Part shown: positions 11,064 to 25,370 of the stretch, one piece after another
How positions within the stretch are numbered: position 1 is the stretch's first letter
How the letters are laid out: each line of letters starts with the position of its first letter
NCBI RefSeq assembly: GCF_036324505.1
Contig: NC_086363.1
Span: forward strand, 9,952,653-10,016,652
DNA from: Eleginops maclovinus
Lineage: Eukaryota; Chordata; Actinopteri; Perciformes; Eleginopidae
Reading direction: 5' to 3'
DNA length: 64,000 nucleotides
The notes under the pieces: generated by a model
Databases searched by the model: none
What the model saw: only the letters and a program-made list of their open reading frames with translations
What the model was told of the DNA's origin: nothing
Position numbers and translations under genes: made by a program

Positions 11064-14000
11064 TATCCTACTTTAAAGGTATTTTCCTCACTTGCTGTTG
11101 TAACGTTACACAATTACTTTTATTGCTTATCTATAAGTCACAGGTGTTGGTAGCCTGTTACTTCCATTTATCTGTTATGTGTATCTTATTAGATATCCTT
11201 TTATCCGTACTAGATATCTTTATTATTATAATAACAAAGGAGTAATTAAAGTCTGGCTAAAAAAGCCTATTAAATGGAAAATATTTTGGTTGTGTACACA
11301 ATATCGTGAGATGACCGACTATTTTTGAGCGGTGATGGATAAGCCTGTTAATATCTGTCTACTGACTCACTCTTTGTTCATTTGTTCCACCAAACTGTGT
11401 GTAAAGGAGTGCAGTGTCCTCCAATGCCTGTATCAAAGATTTTTATGAAATGGTCCTAACGACCTAATGTGAATTTACGTTTTGTGCTTTAAGTATAGCT
11501 TGGTTCGAATACCTTTGTACATTCACTTAAAGAAGGAATTTGACTAAGAACAGAGTATTTATTTTACTTTTACTACAGTAGAAGATGTGAGCACTACTTC
11601 CACCCTTGGTTAGATCATTGCAATTCTTTTAATGTATTATGTGCATGCACAATGTATTATTTAAGCACAGTTTAAATGTTGTAGCGGGCAAAGAAACAAA
11701 AAAAAAAAATTGAAAAGTACAACTAGGTATAACTTAATATAATTGTGCAACATCTTTAGTAAACTCATTATGAATCTGAATCTGCACAGTAAACAGCATA
11801 GCTTTCAAATAAATGTAGTGGAGCATCAAAACAGCGTTACATCTCTCAAAGTTTAAATGTAATAAAGTACAAAGTAGAGTAAGATAGAAATGTATTGCAG
11901 GTAAAGAAATTAACAAGTATCTCATAATTGTACTATAGTGCAGTTTTTGGGTAAATCATGTACTTTTTGTTTTGTCTTTTGACTGAACTTCTTTGTAAAC
12001 AGAGTCTATATCGGTGTATATTGGTATGTTTGTATGATTTTATATTGCACATTGGACAATATGAACTGTACATTGTTAAGCACGGACTTGCCCTGACATT
12101 TAAATAAGGTAGCAAACATGGAGAAGTGGGCTTACTGCAGTGACCGTTTAGGATGGGATTGCTGGCAGCAACATCAGCACTCTGTAATATGTCTCACATA
12201 GCCTGGTTACAGATCTCTATCTTTCTATTATTTGTTGTCAGCTCACTGTTTCCACCTCTGTTATCTCATCCTCATACACCTCCTGACTACTCTGCTTCCT
12301 GCTGGCTGTGATATTCCCAAGGAAGTGCTATATTTACAGGAATAAATCAATGTCATACGAGTTTGGCGAGACTGGGTCACCTGACATGAGGAAGGCTATG
12401 AGAGAGCACCGTTGTAACAGAGCCATAGATGGTGTTGCTGATGTGAACATGAAGTCAAACAAAAAATAAATGTTCCAGCGGGAGACGCAATATGTTAAGG
12501 GTACAATAGGAAAAACAGGATCTTGTGATGATTGGGTACTTTATTTAGAAATGATTCCATGTAATCTCATTTAGTTCCTGACAAACTGCAAGAGGTTGTA
12601 TTTATTGTTTTCTTCTACATGATACCAGTGAACATAGATCCGAGCAGTAATAACAATGGGAGCTTTTTACAAAAAATGTAGCCTGTTTATCTGAGAGGGA
12701 CGAAGATGAAGAGGGTTTAAAGTCTACGCTTGCACACAATTGGTGCACTAAGTGATTGATTTGGTATCTTTGAATGGAGTGGATGTGAGTCTGCTGCAGC
12801 ATCACAATTCAATCCATTAAGGAGGGCCTGTTTTCTATCTGAGTAGGCAGGAGTCTCATGTAGAGTGTTTGTTTATTCTTGAAAAAGAGGAGCTTTTATA
12901 TTGAAAATACTTTTTAATCAAGGCACTAGTTGTATATATAATGTTAAGTATGTTTAGGCCATTAACACTATTTGCAAAATGTTGACACTCACCAACTTAA
13001 ATTATATCATATTTAATCCTCTTTACCATTGTTGTCAGAAAAAGGGAAACATCATAATGCACTATTTCCAAGATGTAGAACAGGTTTTTTAAAACCTGCA
13101 TAATTACAAATTTGTAGACACATTTCGACGCATGTCAGAGATTATTTTAAAAGAAAAAGGGAAGGAGGGAAGTGGATTCATTGGAGCGGTGGTAAAAATA
13201 ACGTTTTTCTATAGTGCCATCTGGATTGTGGTGAACGATGAGTCAAGACTGTCTGGTTTTTGTGGGTATTTCCCAAAGATGTGATTCTGGACAAAAACAT
13301 CTAACTTAACCTGCAGATATATATCAAGTAGAAAAACAAAAAAATATGCCTGACTTGTTTACATCTTTAACTCGTTAACAGGACTATAACATTTTAAGGA
13401 TACGCTGATATTTATGCATCACAAACAATTACAAATATGTGTGTAAATATCTGTCATAAAAAGTCAGAGAGACAGAAACACACAATTCTTAGTTGTACAA
13501 AAAAGCTGTTTGATTGTTTTTACCTTGCCTTGAGACGCCCACATAGTAAGAACTCTGCAACAGTTTGGCAAAACTGCAAAACCACAAACTGCTCTCCGTC
13601 TCCTTTCATCATGGAGGCAGCTGAAGGAAAGTGCAATGAAGAATACGTTTTAATGCAAAGGCTTTCTGGATGCTCAGAACAGACAAAAACAAAACGTCAA
13701 TTCATAGTTTTTAAACATTGGAACTATACACAGCTGCTTTGTCGGGATAAAATATATATATATAACTTAGCACCTATTGGCAAACAAACATTAAAATGAA
13801 TCTTGGCGTCATTTGTATTCATATTGAAAAGGGTCTCAAAAAGAAAAGAAATACAATGAAATCAATCAATTGAACAAAATACCTAAAACAAAAGTTAATT
13901 CTCGACAGTAATAAGAAGCAAATCAGTGCAGCGCCTCATCACTTAGATCATTTATTTTAAGTATTTAGAGGAGTCCATAAGTGTAAATATATATCTGACT

Positions 14001-17000
14001 TGAAGTTTTACTGTACACTTTTGTTCACTTGCCATAAGTAGGTTTGGGTTGCATTGGCTTGAGCAAAGATTGCCTCCTGCAGGCGAAGAGGAATTCAGCT
14101 GAAAGTCTACACCTGCGACAGGAAAACCTCAAAACCGTCTACAGATGCAGATTTTAAGGGACCCTCCTGTTTTATGAAATATGTCTGCTCGTTGGTTTAG
14201 TTCTGCTTTATTTACCCCAAATGCCCCCCTCCTTAGAATTTGTCATCCATGTTAAGAGACGGTGACGCACAGACCCCCCGACCTCCCCTCAGATGCGAGA
14301 CATAAATCACAGCAGAACCAAATTAGAATCTTAAAAAAGGAACAGAGTGGGGTATTTTGGTGAGCCTCTAATAACTCAGAGGCTTGTTCTCGGAGGAACA
14401 GTTGAGATGGCAGCGTGTAAAAAGCGCGTCTGAGCCTCTGATGATCCAAACCTGAAACGTAATAAAAGTTGCACATGATGTTTTGGATCTAAATGATACT
14501 AAAACACACCATTTGCTTCATGCAACTGGAGGATTAACACACCTAACTTTATATTTTTCTCTGAAATGGATATGCAGCTCAGATGTGACTTTAATATTCG
14601 TAAAGTAATGCCCAGGTAGTTTTTATTTGCAGTTTTGCACCATTTATACAGCTATGTGGCTATAAAGATGGCTATATTAAAAAAAACCCATCATAAGTGT
14701 GCAGAACTTTCAACATTAAAATAGAAAAATACGCAAGAGAAATAGCCAAAATCAATCAAGCATTGTTTTCAGAGATTTTCTTTTAGTGCTTAATGAGTAT
14801 AACTTCATGTCCCCATAATATGCTATAAACAGACACGTTTTTTTTCAATAAAAGCAGAGCAGCAGGATGTAGTGACATCCAGCCACACTAGAGGGAAGCA
14901 TCAGAGGGAGACGTTCAGATTCAGCTTTCTGGAACTTTCTGGAGCCTCCATCAGAAATAGTTATACAGCACGTGTTAAGTGTGTGTTATGAATCAAGTAA
15001 CCGCTTTATTAAGTTGAGCAAATAAAAGCAGCTAAAGCTACATGTGCAAAAACTCCTCAAGATTTACTGCATTACTTGGGTATTAAACTTCCTCCACCTG
15101 AAATAATAAGAGTTCGGCTCTCTGTGAATTTATCTGAGAAAAGTAATGGTGTGTTTCCTTTTCAGTTTTATAATTGATTTAAGACGCAGACACAATAAAT
15201 CTTCTCAAAAGCAAAATGCTACTTTGAAAGCACAATGACTTCTTGGTACAGAAAGACAAACAATGTGAAATACTTTTGTTATTGACCCTGTTTGATTTAA
15301 CAGGGATATAAGAGTGATGACTATTCTCTTCCCAAAAATGTCATCAGATAAAAATGTATACCCTTGTATTTGGACTCTTACAGTAAGTCTTAAATTGGTT
15401 TGATTTTGTCACTTATTTTGGAGTACTTGAAGGAGTCATTCTGGGGTTGTTGACAAACTCTCATTTCCCTGTAAGAGCTTAATGGCAAATTACTCTATTT
15501 TGGGGTTTCACAGTCATTTAACATCATTGGACAACAACATCTGAAAATAATCAAGCTCAAAGCAACATCTTTCCCCATGTTTAAATAATCTGCAACTTTA
15601 TTACAAAGAAAAATAAATACCGTTGATCTCATTGTTAAATATACTATAACAAAAGTACTCATTATGCAGAATGTCTCATTGAAGAATGTTACATTGTATA
15701 TTATTGAATTATTCACATTGATTCATCAGTCCATTCATCATTCTAATGTTTTTTAGACCTTTCTTTTTAGCAAAGCCTGTAGTTAGAGCTGGTTTCAGAT
15801 TATGTCCTGTGTGTTCCTTTAGAATTTTATTGTTTAAAATGTTGTTTCTGTAAAGTCCACTGAGACACACGTGTTTTGTGATATTGATTTTATTTTGATT
15901 TGATATAATAATATGCCCTGTTTTCTTTGTTGATTCTATTTTTTTGTAATTCATCTGAATCTGCAAAGAAACTAAAGTTATACAAAAATGTAGAGTTATC
16001 AAATAACTTTTGGTAACTGGCAATAATTGATGCAGGTAGTTGTAGTATTTGCCTTGTAGTGAAGTAGTAGTTTAATACTTGATTACATTTACTTTCCAGA
16101 ACTGTAAATAAGTCACCAATTGGACTTATATAGGTAATGTTAGCTCTAGACTAGGACCATGTCAACCCAAATAATAAAACACCTGCAGCCAACACGAGTG
16201 TGTTGATGTTTACAGCCATAACACTATTATTGACTGGTTTTATGGCTGTAGGCGTGCATTCACTCTCCCTGTCTGCCTCTATCTGAAAGTTTCCTTTCCT
16301 GCAGTCTGTGTATGTTATTTGGTTGCTAGGGGTGGAGCAAACAAACCTCTGTTCATCAGCCCTCCTCTTACATTATTTTCATCCATGCTTACGTCTGGGA
16401 CAGCAGTTCCGCATTCCTGAGCCCTCAGACAAGATCACACAGTACTTAAACGGGCTGATGCAACGGCCCCACTTTAGTCCCAAAACCTGCATCCGACTCC
16501 CAACAACATCCCAATATTACTGCGGATTTTTGGACGCACAACAGGTAGGATTGAGAACCATCGCTATTGTTTTATCCCCTTTTTTGGTTTGGTGCTAATA
16601 GTTAGCTCTATACGTTTGTCCAGGCTTGACATTATTGCACATTTTCTACACTTTTCCCACCACGTTGTTAGAGACACGCTGGATGTGGTTTGTTACATGT
16701 ATGCTTTTTTAAAATATGAAATATTAATAATTACATGAGGATGTACGTTGACTTATTTCGGCAATAAAAACTAAAACAGTTTTAATAGTTTTAAAGTTTT
16801 CCATGGTCTTACCGCAGATCTTTTTTTTTCTAATACGTTGTAGTTATCACTGTTGTAGCAACCGTTGCGTTGCAGCTCGTTATTTGCAGACGTGTTTTCT
16901 AAATTAAACACCAGCTTGTGTCGAACTGGAGGTATTTTCATCTGGGGAGTTTTAATTTCAGTGTTGCTAAACAGGAGAGTCGGTTAGCCTTGTGAAGACG

Positions 17001-17941
17001 ATTATGTAACGCTACACACACTGTGGGGTTTCTACGTAACTGCAGGCTAAGCTAGTCTGCTGCACCAAACTGCACTGAGTCTGCACGCTTTTATACCTTT
17101 AATTGAAGAAATATGTACATGAAATTGCATTAATGCTGTATAATCATGCCATGTGCGTGTTATGATGTAACACTATTATCGGCTTGCTCGTACTGTTCAT
17201 CTAACTCTTATCTTGCGACTCAACACTTTGCATGCCGCTGCAAGATGTATTGCTAATAATACCAGATTTGAAAAACAATCTGTACACCAGTATGTCTCTG
17301 CTGTTATGGACTGGGAAATAAAAATTGGGGTTTCAAGTAATGATTTTCTTTTATTATCAATTAAATTATGAATATTTTTTTGTTTACTTATTATTCAGTC
17401 AGTAAACACAAAACCTGCATAATCACATTTCCCAGAGCCTAAGGTAAGATCAGATCAACCACAGAGAGATTACATTAACCATGACATAACATAGAAAAAG
17501 GAAAAAGAAAATGTTTGGCTCTGTTGCTCGGTAATTCACTTATACTTTTAATCAATTCTGAAAATAGCTTTTTTTTTACTGCTCTTAAAACAGTACTCAC
17601 ACTTGTTAATACATATCTTATCACCTTTCTACAGCGTCCAAACACAGTTGCATCATTGACAGAAGACACCTGACAAGTTTTCTCTGAGTAAGTATCAAGC
17701 TTTCAGATTAGTTTAGGATTAAATTATCCAGGGATGCTCTTTTGAGTTTTTACTTTTGAACAGAAAAAAAACCTTCTTGGCAAAGCTGCTTCACCTTGGA
17801 ACATAAGTAATGTAAACAAAGTGTGAAGTTTATTTGGCAGCATGTGATTAAAGCAAAGAATCTGAGTTCTGATTTGTAATCTTTGCTTTGGCCGATCGTA
17901 GTGCACATGCTTTTTATGTCTAACTGCACTGGATAAGGGAA

Positions 17942-17943
<2 letters not shown>

Positions 17944-17976
<33 letters not shown>
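17944..17976. repeat. (TG)n microsatellite
   Basis: About 16 uninterrupted TG copies followed by a degenerate TG/GC/GA tail to about 18000. It is a typical vertebrate dinucleotide repeat and likely polymorphic. Confidence 0.95.
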
Positions 17977-17977
<1 letters not shown>

Positions 17978-20900
17978 TGTGCGCGTGAGTGTGAGAGAGT
18001 AATGGCTCGCAGGCCTCTCGTGTGAATAAGCATTCTAATAACAGACTCCAATATTAAGCTTCTCCTAGATCACCACATTGATCCTTTGCTCTCCCACTGT
18101 TGTTGTTGCTTTGATGAGCCGGTAAATATTATCCTCTTGTCCACATGAGGGTCTTTTAAAAGATTTACACTTGACTGTGTATCAGTAACTCTATCCAGGC
18201 CAGAGGTAGCAATGGTTATCTGCCCTTGTTGGCCTGAGGGTTAAAGGCCAATCATGGAATGGGAAATATGATGGTGGGGGCGGATCATGTGCGTGTGTGT
18301 GGGTATGTGACTTGCAAGTTCATAGGTTCAATGTTTTCCTATGGAGCAAGTGCATGTTCTCCAGCTGGTGCTGTGCACGCTCATACAACTACATGCCATG
18401 CAGGGGAAACTATTTTTGTGTTCTTTGTTTATGCATTTCACTTGTGTCTTTATCTGTGTCTAAGTGAAGGAGCGTGTGTTACAGAGGGTTTAAATGCCCC
18501 AGCTCCTGCCTGGGCAGCTCCATAGGATGGTTTCTGCATAAATGGAACGCTGCAGTGGATTAATGGGGAAGGGCTGGCGAGCCAACAAGCAGCGCAGGGC
18601 CGACAGGGCTGAGAGACTGGACGTGGGCGCACAGGGTTTATTTTAAGTAGAAATGCCTTCCAGTGCGTCTCTGGAGAGCAGGAATTGCCGAGCTGCACCC
18701 CAGTACACTGAATAGACAGCAGACGCATTGCAGGCGAGCGAGCCAACTATGTAACAGCCAGGCTCAATGATACTAATACTAATGCTGGGGGGGGTGGGCA
18801 GCTATTCACTGTATCACATTATCAGTATCACATTGTAGTCTCCATAAGCCTTTCCACATGGTCTGTAAAAACAGTGTCAGGACAGACTAGCTTTGCACTA
18901 TGGAAGCAAACACCCAAATGTCCAAAGCTGTAACCGAGAGACATTAAAGCCAGTGTTGTTTTAAAGAAAAGAGCACAGTAAAAGGCTCATTGAAATAGTT
19001 ATGGTTTCGAGTTTTCTTGTATTTCTTTTGGACTTGAAGTCAGCACTCCAGACTCAAAATGTCGACCTAAACATTGACATTTGGCTTGATGCCTCTGAGA
19101 TGAACAAAGGCAGTGAACGCAAAGCTCAGTGAAGGCAGTGAGTCTTGTTTAGTCAGAGCAGGCGTGTGCTCGATTGCGGCAGATGAGGAAATATTGGAGG
19201 AAAAAACCTGAAGCGGCATTAAAGTGACAACCACGTGTTACATCATGATGGTGATTGCTTCAACAGGCTATTTAAGCAGATTTTCTTGACTTTGTCAATA
19301 TCTTATTGTCAGAGATGACTGGCCTTGGATTTGTCATTGACGCAAAAATCCATAAGTTTGAAATGGCTTTTGCCTGCTTTTTGTATTTTGATTAATTTAA
19401 TCCATGTCTGAGCCAAGCCAAAGCTTAGTGCCATGCGTAGTCTAATCCTGACTTACAGCATGGAGAAAAATAGTAACAATATAATAATTCAACCAGGACC
19501 ACCCAGAGGCAGAATATAGATGTGTGACTGTTTGCATGGCATGAAGCAGGCCGAGCAGGAATCCAGCCAACGATCACATAGTAATGTTCGAATGAAGGCA
19601 GCCACAGTCCTCATGCCTTGTGCATATCTGCAGGTGCTTTGTGTTTCCATTTGACTGAATATTGTTTTCATTATAAGGCTGCAGTCTAAAATTAAATGCA
19701 ATGGCTAAACGACCTGCTCTTGTGCTTTTTCATTGGTGACCTCTGCATGCACTGGACTCCAGATCGCAAATGTGAGGAGAAATTAAGCTCACTCATTACC
19801 TTTGCGGCTGATCTTCTCATCATCATTCACAATATAAAGGTTGAATGTTCAAAATTGCATTGAATTTCTTTAGGTAGGTTCAATCTTTAGCCTGGAAGAC
19901 TGGCCAAAAGAGAAATGAAAGCTTATACAAAAAAGGGATCCTATTTTCTGTTGTGATAATCACTTCTACTCCCACACACCGTCGTTCTGAGTTTAATGGC
20001 CAGAGATGACCTCGGAACAATCAGAACAACAGGCATTATTACGAGTGTCTGTGTCTTGTCCCTCCCATGTAAGTATAATGAGGGGTTGGGGGAATGTTGA
20101 TAATGTATATTTGGACTGTCCCGTCCTCGAGGAAAGTCTGTGCCAAATTCCCTGGTTTCCTCTGAGGATTGCGAAAGGCTGTAACTCAACACACAGCCTG
20201 ACTGAGTGCAGACGATAATGATGATCGCTCAGACCTTGGCCACAGATTTAGAGAGCATGCCTTGGCCCGAGCCTTAGCGCTCATTGTTCACTTTCAGCGC
20301 TCGTGTGGAGTCGAGGGCTGTGGAAGTTGTTTGCAAGAGCTTTGCAAGATGCTGGTGGTATGTGCGCCGTTCAATGCCTTATTAGTCCAAAATTAGACTT
20401 TAATAAAGTGTGCTGACAGAAAAAGAGTTCAAATAGAATCTTGGAAGTGTGCATGTATTTCCCGTAATGCAAGAATCCACTGATTTAAAGTTAAGTAGTC
20501 TGGCAGCACAAGATTTCACTTTGTGTCTCAGGAAAAGATAAATTAGCGAGCAAATACCTTCAACTGCTGCATTCAGCCACCAAAATGAAGTGGTAGAGGT
20601 TAGCTGTTAGTGGGCTCCTTATTTAAAAAGCAGCAGTATATAAAGGTAATGAGTAACATTTGAAACCCCCCTGTTACCCCACCACCGCCTCTATAGGGGA
20701 TGAGGATAATAGGGCCTCCAGTCGTGCTGCTAGCTATTGGTAAAGGACTGAATTCCTCAGCACTGCTAATTGCTCTCAGGAATGACTCAGGAAATGGACA
20801 CATTTGGTCGAGTTGAAGACAGATCGAGTGTGTGAGCAGAGAAAGCAGCAGATTGTAGACACAGTATAGGACGCGCTTACATATAGGAACCCTCACACAC

Positions 20901-22979
20901 ACCTCCAGCTATCTACGGCTCACATGAAGTTAGATTCGTTTTGGATCGGAGCCAGAATTCACGTTGTGTACGTTCCTATATTTCATACCTAATACATGAC
21001 ATTTCCGCTCCCCGCCCTTGGCTTTAGCTCTTCTCCTCTCGGTTAACCCTGAGAGTCAGCGGTGCCGGACTGTGTAGGTGTCTTTGTTTGAGGCCAGTGT
21101 GGGCCTAAAAGCTGTGGCACTGGCTTTTCTGCTCCACTGCAAAAGCACAGTAACGACGTTGCATCATCGAACGCTGACTGCTAATCCTCAGCTGCAGGCT
21201 CTCTCAAAAAAGAGAGAAATACCTATGTTTGGAAAAAATTAAAAATCACTTTGACTCATGCTTTTTGTTATAATTACGCAGTGTGAGACATGCATCAGCA
21301 AAATTTCCCCGTGTAGAGATGAGACTTCTTAAGGTTTTCATGTCTCGGGGCTTGCCGGGCTGTTGAATTTGCAAGGGGGATTTTGAGATACTTGAAGGCA
21401 GGTTGAAAGAGACGGAACAGCTTTAACATAAAAACTAACTTTTATAACAGAGTCTGTTTGAGTTTACAACAGTAACATGAATTGAACGGTGTGTTACTCA
21501 CTTCCATGTCTCATAATTAAAGGTGTCTTGCATCAGACATCAAATCACCTTTGTTTCGGAGGCTGCTGGAAAAACCACCCCTTAGGGTTTTAGTGTGATC
21601 TGATGTCATGCAGACAGATATGAGGTTTATCTATGTTTATACTCAAGTATTTGTATGTGTGGAAGTCTGGTCTCCGCTGCATGCTTCAACAGGCCACGGC
21701 ATTGACTAGGGGCTTTCCTTGCAAAATGTCTGACTTAGGAGGCTTGCATTACAATGTACTGCATTCGATTCGACCTGATTGACATAATAGATGATTATTC
21801 CTTATTTCTTTTGAGTGAATTCCACTGAAAAAGGTTTTTGGCAAGGATAGAACCAAATCTGAGTCTGTAAACTTGTCCTGAGTGTCTGGCCAACTTGGAT
21901 ATTGGACTCTATTTTGGCTCTGAAAGCGATTCGCTGTCATTCCTAATGGGCGCTTCAGTTCCTGTGGCTTTTCTCCCGGCCCAGGGGTTACTTTTCATTG
22001 CATCTTTTGAATTCCAGCAGTTATTGGTCAGCAATGAGCAATGTAAGAAAAAGCAGGGCTTACTCTTTTGTCACAAGTCATCAGATCTGATGGACCGAAC
22101 AATTCATGGTGAATGAAGTCAATTCAGCCCATGAAGAGTTCTTTCCCTCTCATCACCCGTGCATTAGCTGCCATATGGTTTGTCTTGTTCTTAGACAGCC
22201 TCTCTGCAGAAAGGCCTTGGCACCTTCCAGTGCTCCACCTCTCCTGGGAGTTTAAAAGAGAGGGAATTCTGTCTGAGAGAGATTTTTACCAGGGCTGTCT
22301 TGTTCTTTTCCTCTCCAGCAAAAACAACAGGCTCCTGCCAAGTACAGTGTAAATGGGAGTATACATACAGAGGGAGAGAGAGGGTGGGGGGCAGTCAGGA
22401 TTTAAATAATAAAATGCCTCATTGGACACTGGCTCCACACACCAACTTGTCCTTGGAGGGAATAAATCACACAGACTGGTGGTGCTGGAGAACGGGTCAA
22501 AATAGTGTTGACATGTGACTTTTGACTGTCCATGAACTGCAACACTTAATATTTTAGGTACTAATGAAGGTATTTTGGTTGCTACAGGAATCTCCCACCA
22601 ACAATACCCATCACTTTGTGCCTACTGATTGTTAAACTACTTATGATGTTGACGAGACAGAAGGAAAAATACATTTAAAGTATTATGTGACAGATGCAAC
22701 ACGTTTGTGCTTCAGGATTGATTCCCTCTCTCCAAAAGTAAGCTGATTTGGTTTCAGCCATGCTCGACAGTTAACTCCAACTGTAAAAACACTTTGAGAC
22801 CAGCCCATAACCAGGGTGGAGTACATTAGAATAGAGTTACATAACCTTGTTTTTTTGGTCATTAGCCTCCTCTATGACTTTTGTAATAGAGTGAGTCTTT
22901 CAGCCCTGCAGAAAAAGAAAAAAAAAAGTAGCAAAGAAAGAAAAACTTGGTTTAACTTACAATACAGTCGGCCTGTCAG

Positions 22980-23150
22980 CTAGTCACCCACCAGCAGAGT
23001 CAGCTGTTTCCGCAGCGCCCCACAATACTCGTCTTTGTTGGTTCCATATGAGAGGAGCTTTGTTCGGTTTGTGCCCAACATGTAGAGGTTCAGTTTCATA
23101 CTCTGCAGGCGAATTAAGCTGTTAGTAAAAGTCACACTGATAACATTCAT
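22980..23150 (-). other. Unassigned 56-codon open frame with coding-like composition
   Basis: On the minus strand an ATG at 23150 opens 56 codons ending at TAG (22982-22980). The part from 23099 down, starting MKLNLYMLGTNRTKLLSYGT, has balanced, coding-like codon use and no low-complexity sequence. Directly before it the minus strand reads GCCTGCAG, a good splice acceptor, so it could equally be the last exon of a minus-strand gene. I do not recognise the protein and see no partner exon. It lies antisense inside the presumed jdp2 5' intron. Confidence 0.3.
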
Positions 23151-24343
23151 CTTTAAAAACGCCTCGTTGCTTTAGGTTCGGCGGGTAATCCCAGCTGCCA
23201 TTGTGTCAGCATGCCAAAGTTATCGAAGTATGAGTTGTTCAGATGTACACGTCTTTTTTTTTTGTTGCAAAATTGTATCCACAAAAGTATCATTTCATCA
23301 TCAGAATATGATTAATAATAGCTTAATGTTTGCCACCATTACTCATCTTTAGATTCTGGATATTTTTTCCTTTATAACTACTGAACTGTAGGAGTGGTTC
23401 TTGTCAGATCTTTACTAAAATCCACTGGTCTCCTCGGAGATTGCAGGGATGGGCTGGGTACGGTCGGCTCATGTTTCACTGCTCCCATCTGTAACATTTG
23501 TTTTTTATTTGGCCATCAGAAGTTTTCCAACTCTTGTTCTTAAAGTAATTAGAGAGACGTCTTAATTCTCTAGCCACTTCCTTTGAGCCTGCACAAGTTC
23601 TCCTTTTTCTCCCCGCTGTCCCTCATTCCTCCCTGATTACATTAAAAAAGGGCTGTGGTCAACCCCTTTAAAACGTCCCAAAGTTGTTGAAAGTGTTTAG
23701 GAATGCATGAGCGTTACACGAGAGCTTTTATTATCTTTCCAATTCCCTCTTGCGAAAGCTAAAAACATTCAAGAGGAAAACCACTCGGTTAATTATTAGT
23801 TGCGTAAGTGTAGATGGTCCTTTTATAAGTGTGATCGTACAAACGGCTTCCCTCTGCTTGTGAAACTACAGAGATGAGTGTGAAGCTGTCAACGGTGTGG
23901 AGTTTGTTGTTTCACTGACTGCTGACTAAGAAGATAACACAGCTGTCAAAGCTGTCAATGTTTGAATGCATTCTCGGAAACAGCAACCTATCTAAAAAAT
24001 GTTTTGATGAAAAGGAGAGACGACAATAAATTAAACTTGTTTTGGATGGAATGCTAATACTACAAGATTACAACAAAGATAATAGATGGCAATTTGATAT
24101 AAACGTATGGCTCACGACCAGAATAGAAACACAAAAGGTATATTTCCTCTTCAAAATACAGAAGAATGATCTGTAATTTAAGGCAATAAGAAGTAGAATA
24201 TTTATAACATGTCTGTCCTTGCTTTCCACTGCATATTCAAAAAAGAGGTCATTTTCTTCTTGTTTTAAGGCTTACTTCTCTCATCCTAATCGTTACCTCC
24301 CTTTTTTCTCTCTACCGTAGCGGCGGTGGTGGCCGGGTCGGAC

Positions 24344-25370
24344 ATGATGCCAGGACAGATACCTGACCCTTCGATGGCGGCGGGCTCCCTGCCCTGCCTG
24401 GGCCCGCTGGCGGGCATCTCGGCCACCACACTCACTGATCAACTCAAGCTAGCCGACTTCCGCCAGCTAGGCACCATGCTGTCCCCACTGCATTTCCTGG
24501 GGCGGCTGGGGAAAAGGCCGCTGGCCATCAAGACAGAGGTAAGGAGGGAGAGACAGGAGTAGTCATTAAAATAAAAATAATGAAACAATGTAAAGAATAC
24601 AAAAGGAGAGGTTTATTGAAGGAAATGATTTTATATTCTGGTACAAGTTAATGTGCTGACATTAAGCTTAATATATACAGTAAGTTTGTATAATATTAAT
24701 AAAATGTAATTGTCAGTAGTAGTGCACATGTCTGAGCTGGTTTTGATTATACATTGAATTTTGCCCCTCTAGTGCTCACAACAATATTACCTTTAGAGGT
24801 TGCACAACATGCATTTTGTTTTGGTGAGGCAATGACTACTATTGTTTGTAGGTCTATGTTTATTGAGAAAGTAATTTTCATATTAAACACAATCATGTAA
24901 TGACCATTTTTCACATTAAAACCTATGTTTGCAGATGGATGAAGATGAAGAAAGGAGAAAACGGAGAAGAGAGAAAAATAAAGTAGCAGCAGCACGATGC
25001 CGAAACAAAAAGAAGGAACGGACTGACTTCCTTCAAAGGGTGAGTTCATGACACAGCATTGCAGAGCAGCGAAGAGTGGAGGCTAAGAACGTGACTTAAG
25101 TTAACTGAACAGCTGATGAAAGTCTTCTGAACATTGTGTTTCTTTGGTAGTATCTCACATTTCAACATCTTTGTCCAGGAATCGGAGCGTCTGGAGGTGG
25201 TGAACTCCGACCTGAAGGCCCAGATCGAGGAGCTTCGTGTGGAGAGGCAGCAGCTAATGGTGATGCTCAATCTCCACCGGCCCACCTGCATCGTGAGGAC
25301 CGACAGCGTCAAAACTCCCGAGAGCGAGGCCAACCCCCTTCTGGAGCAGCTGTCCGCCGACGCCAAGTGA
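24344..25370 (+). CDS. jdp2: Jun dimerization protein 2 (bZIP repressor), 3 coding exons, 163 aa
   Basis: Jdp2 pairs with Jun and ATF proteins and represses AP-1/CRE targets. Coding exons are 24344-24538, 24935-25039 and 25179-25370, all GT-AG and phase 0, giving 65+35+63 residues, the same total as human JDP2 (163). It opens MMPGQIPDPS as in mammals. The first coding exon starts at an acceptor (TAG/CGGCGG, 24320/24321), so 23 nt of 5' UTR precede the ATG and an untranslated exon lies upstream. The basic region (REKNKVAAARCRNKKKER, about 77-94) is in exon 2 of the coding part. The zipper follows, then the family tail HRPTCIVRTDSVKTPESE and a short C-terminus. It lies on the same chromosome arm as c-fos in vertebrates. 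Zebrafish linkage suggests the b copy, but I did not separate a from b. Confidence 0.96.

Larger units (their letters stand above)
9541..24320 (+). other. Long non-coding region 5' of the jdp2 coding exons
   Basis: About 14.8 kb without a gene I can support. The first jdp2 coding exon begins at a splice acceptor (24320/24321), so at least one untranslated jdp2 exon and a promoter must lie upstream; I could not fix its position. Candidates are the CRE cluster near 10350 and a GC-richer block near 18450-18750. Scattered perfect AP-1 sites (TGACTCA or TGAGTCA) occur at 11363, 13239, 20783 and 21252. The open frames here (for example 13437-13799, 15709-16023 and 16308-16598) match no family I know. 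Confidence 0.4.

Noticed and set aside
13437..16598. Several 90-120 aa ORFs upstream of jdp2
   Set aside because: There is no recognisable domain, no splice consistency and an AT-rich random-like composition; 16308-16598 looked best but matches nothing I know.
24326..24343. jdp2 start upstream of MMPGQIPDPS
   Set aside because: The upstream codons begin with GTG and follow a splice acceptor; the ATGATG at 24344 is the conserved start.
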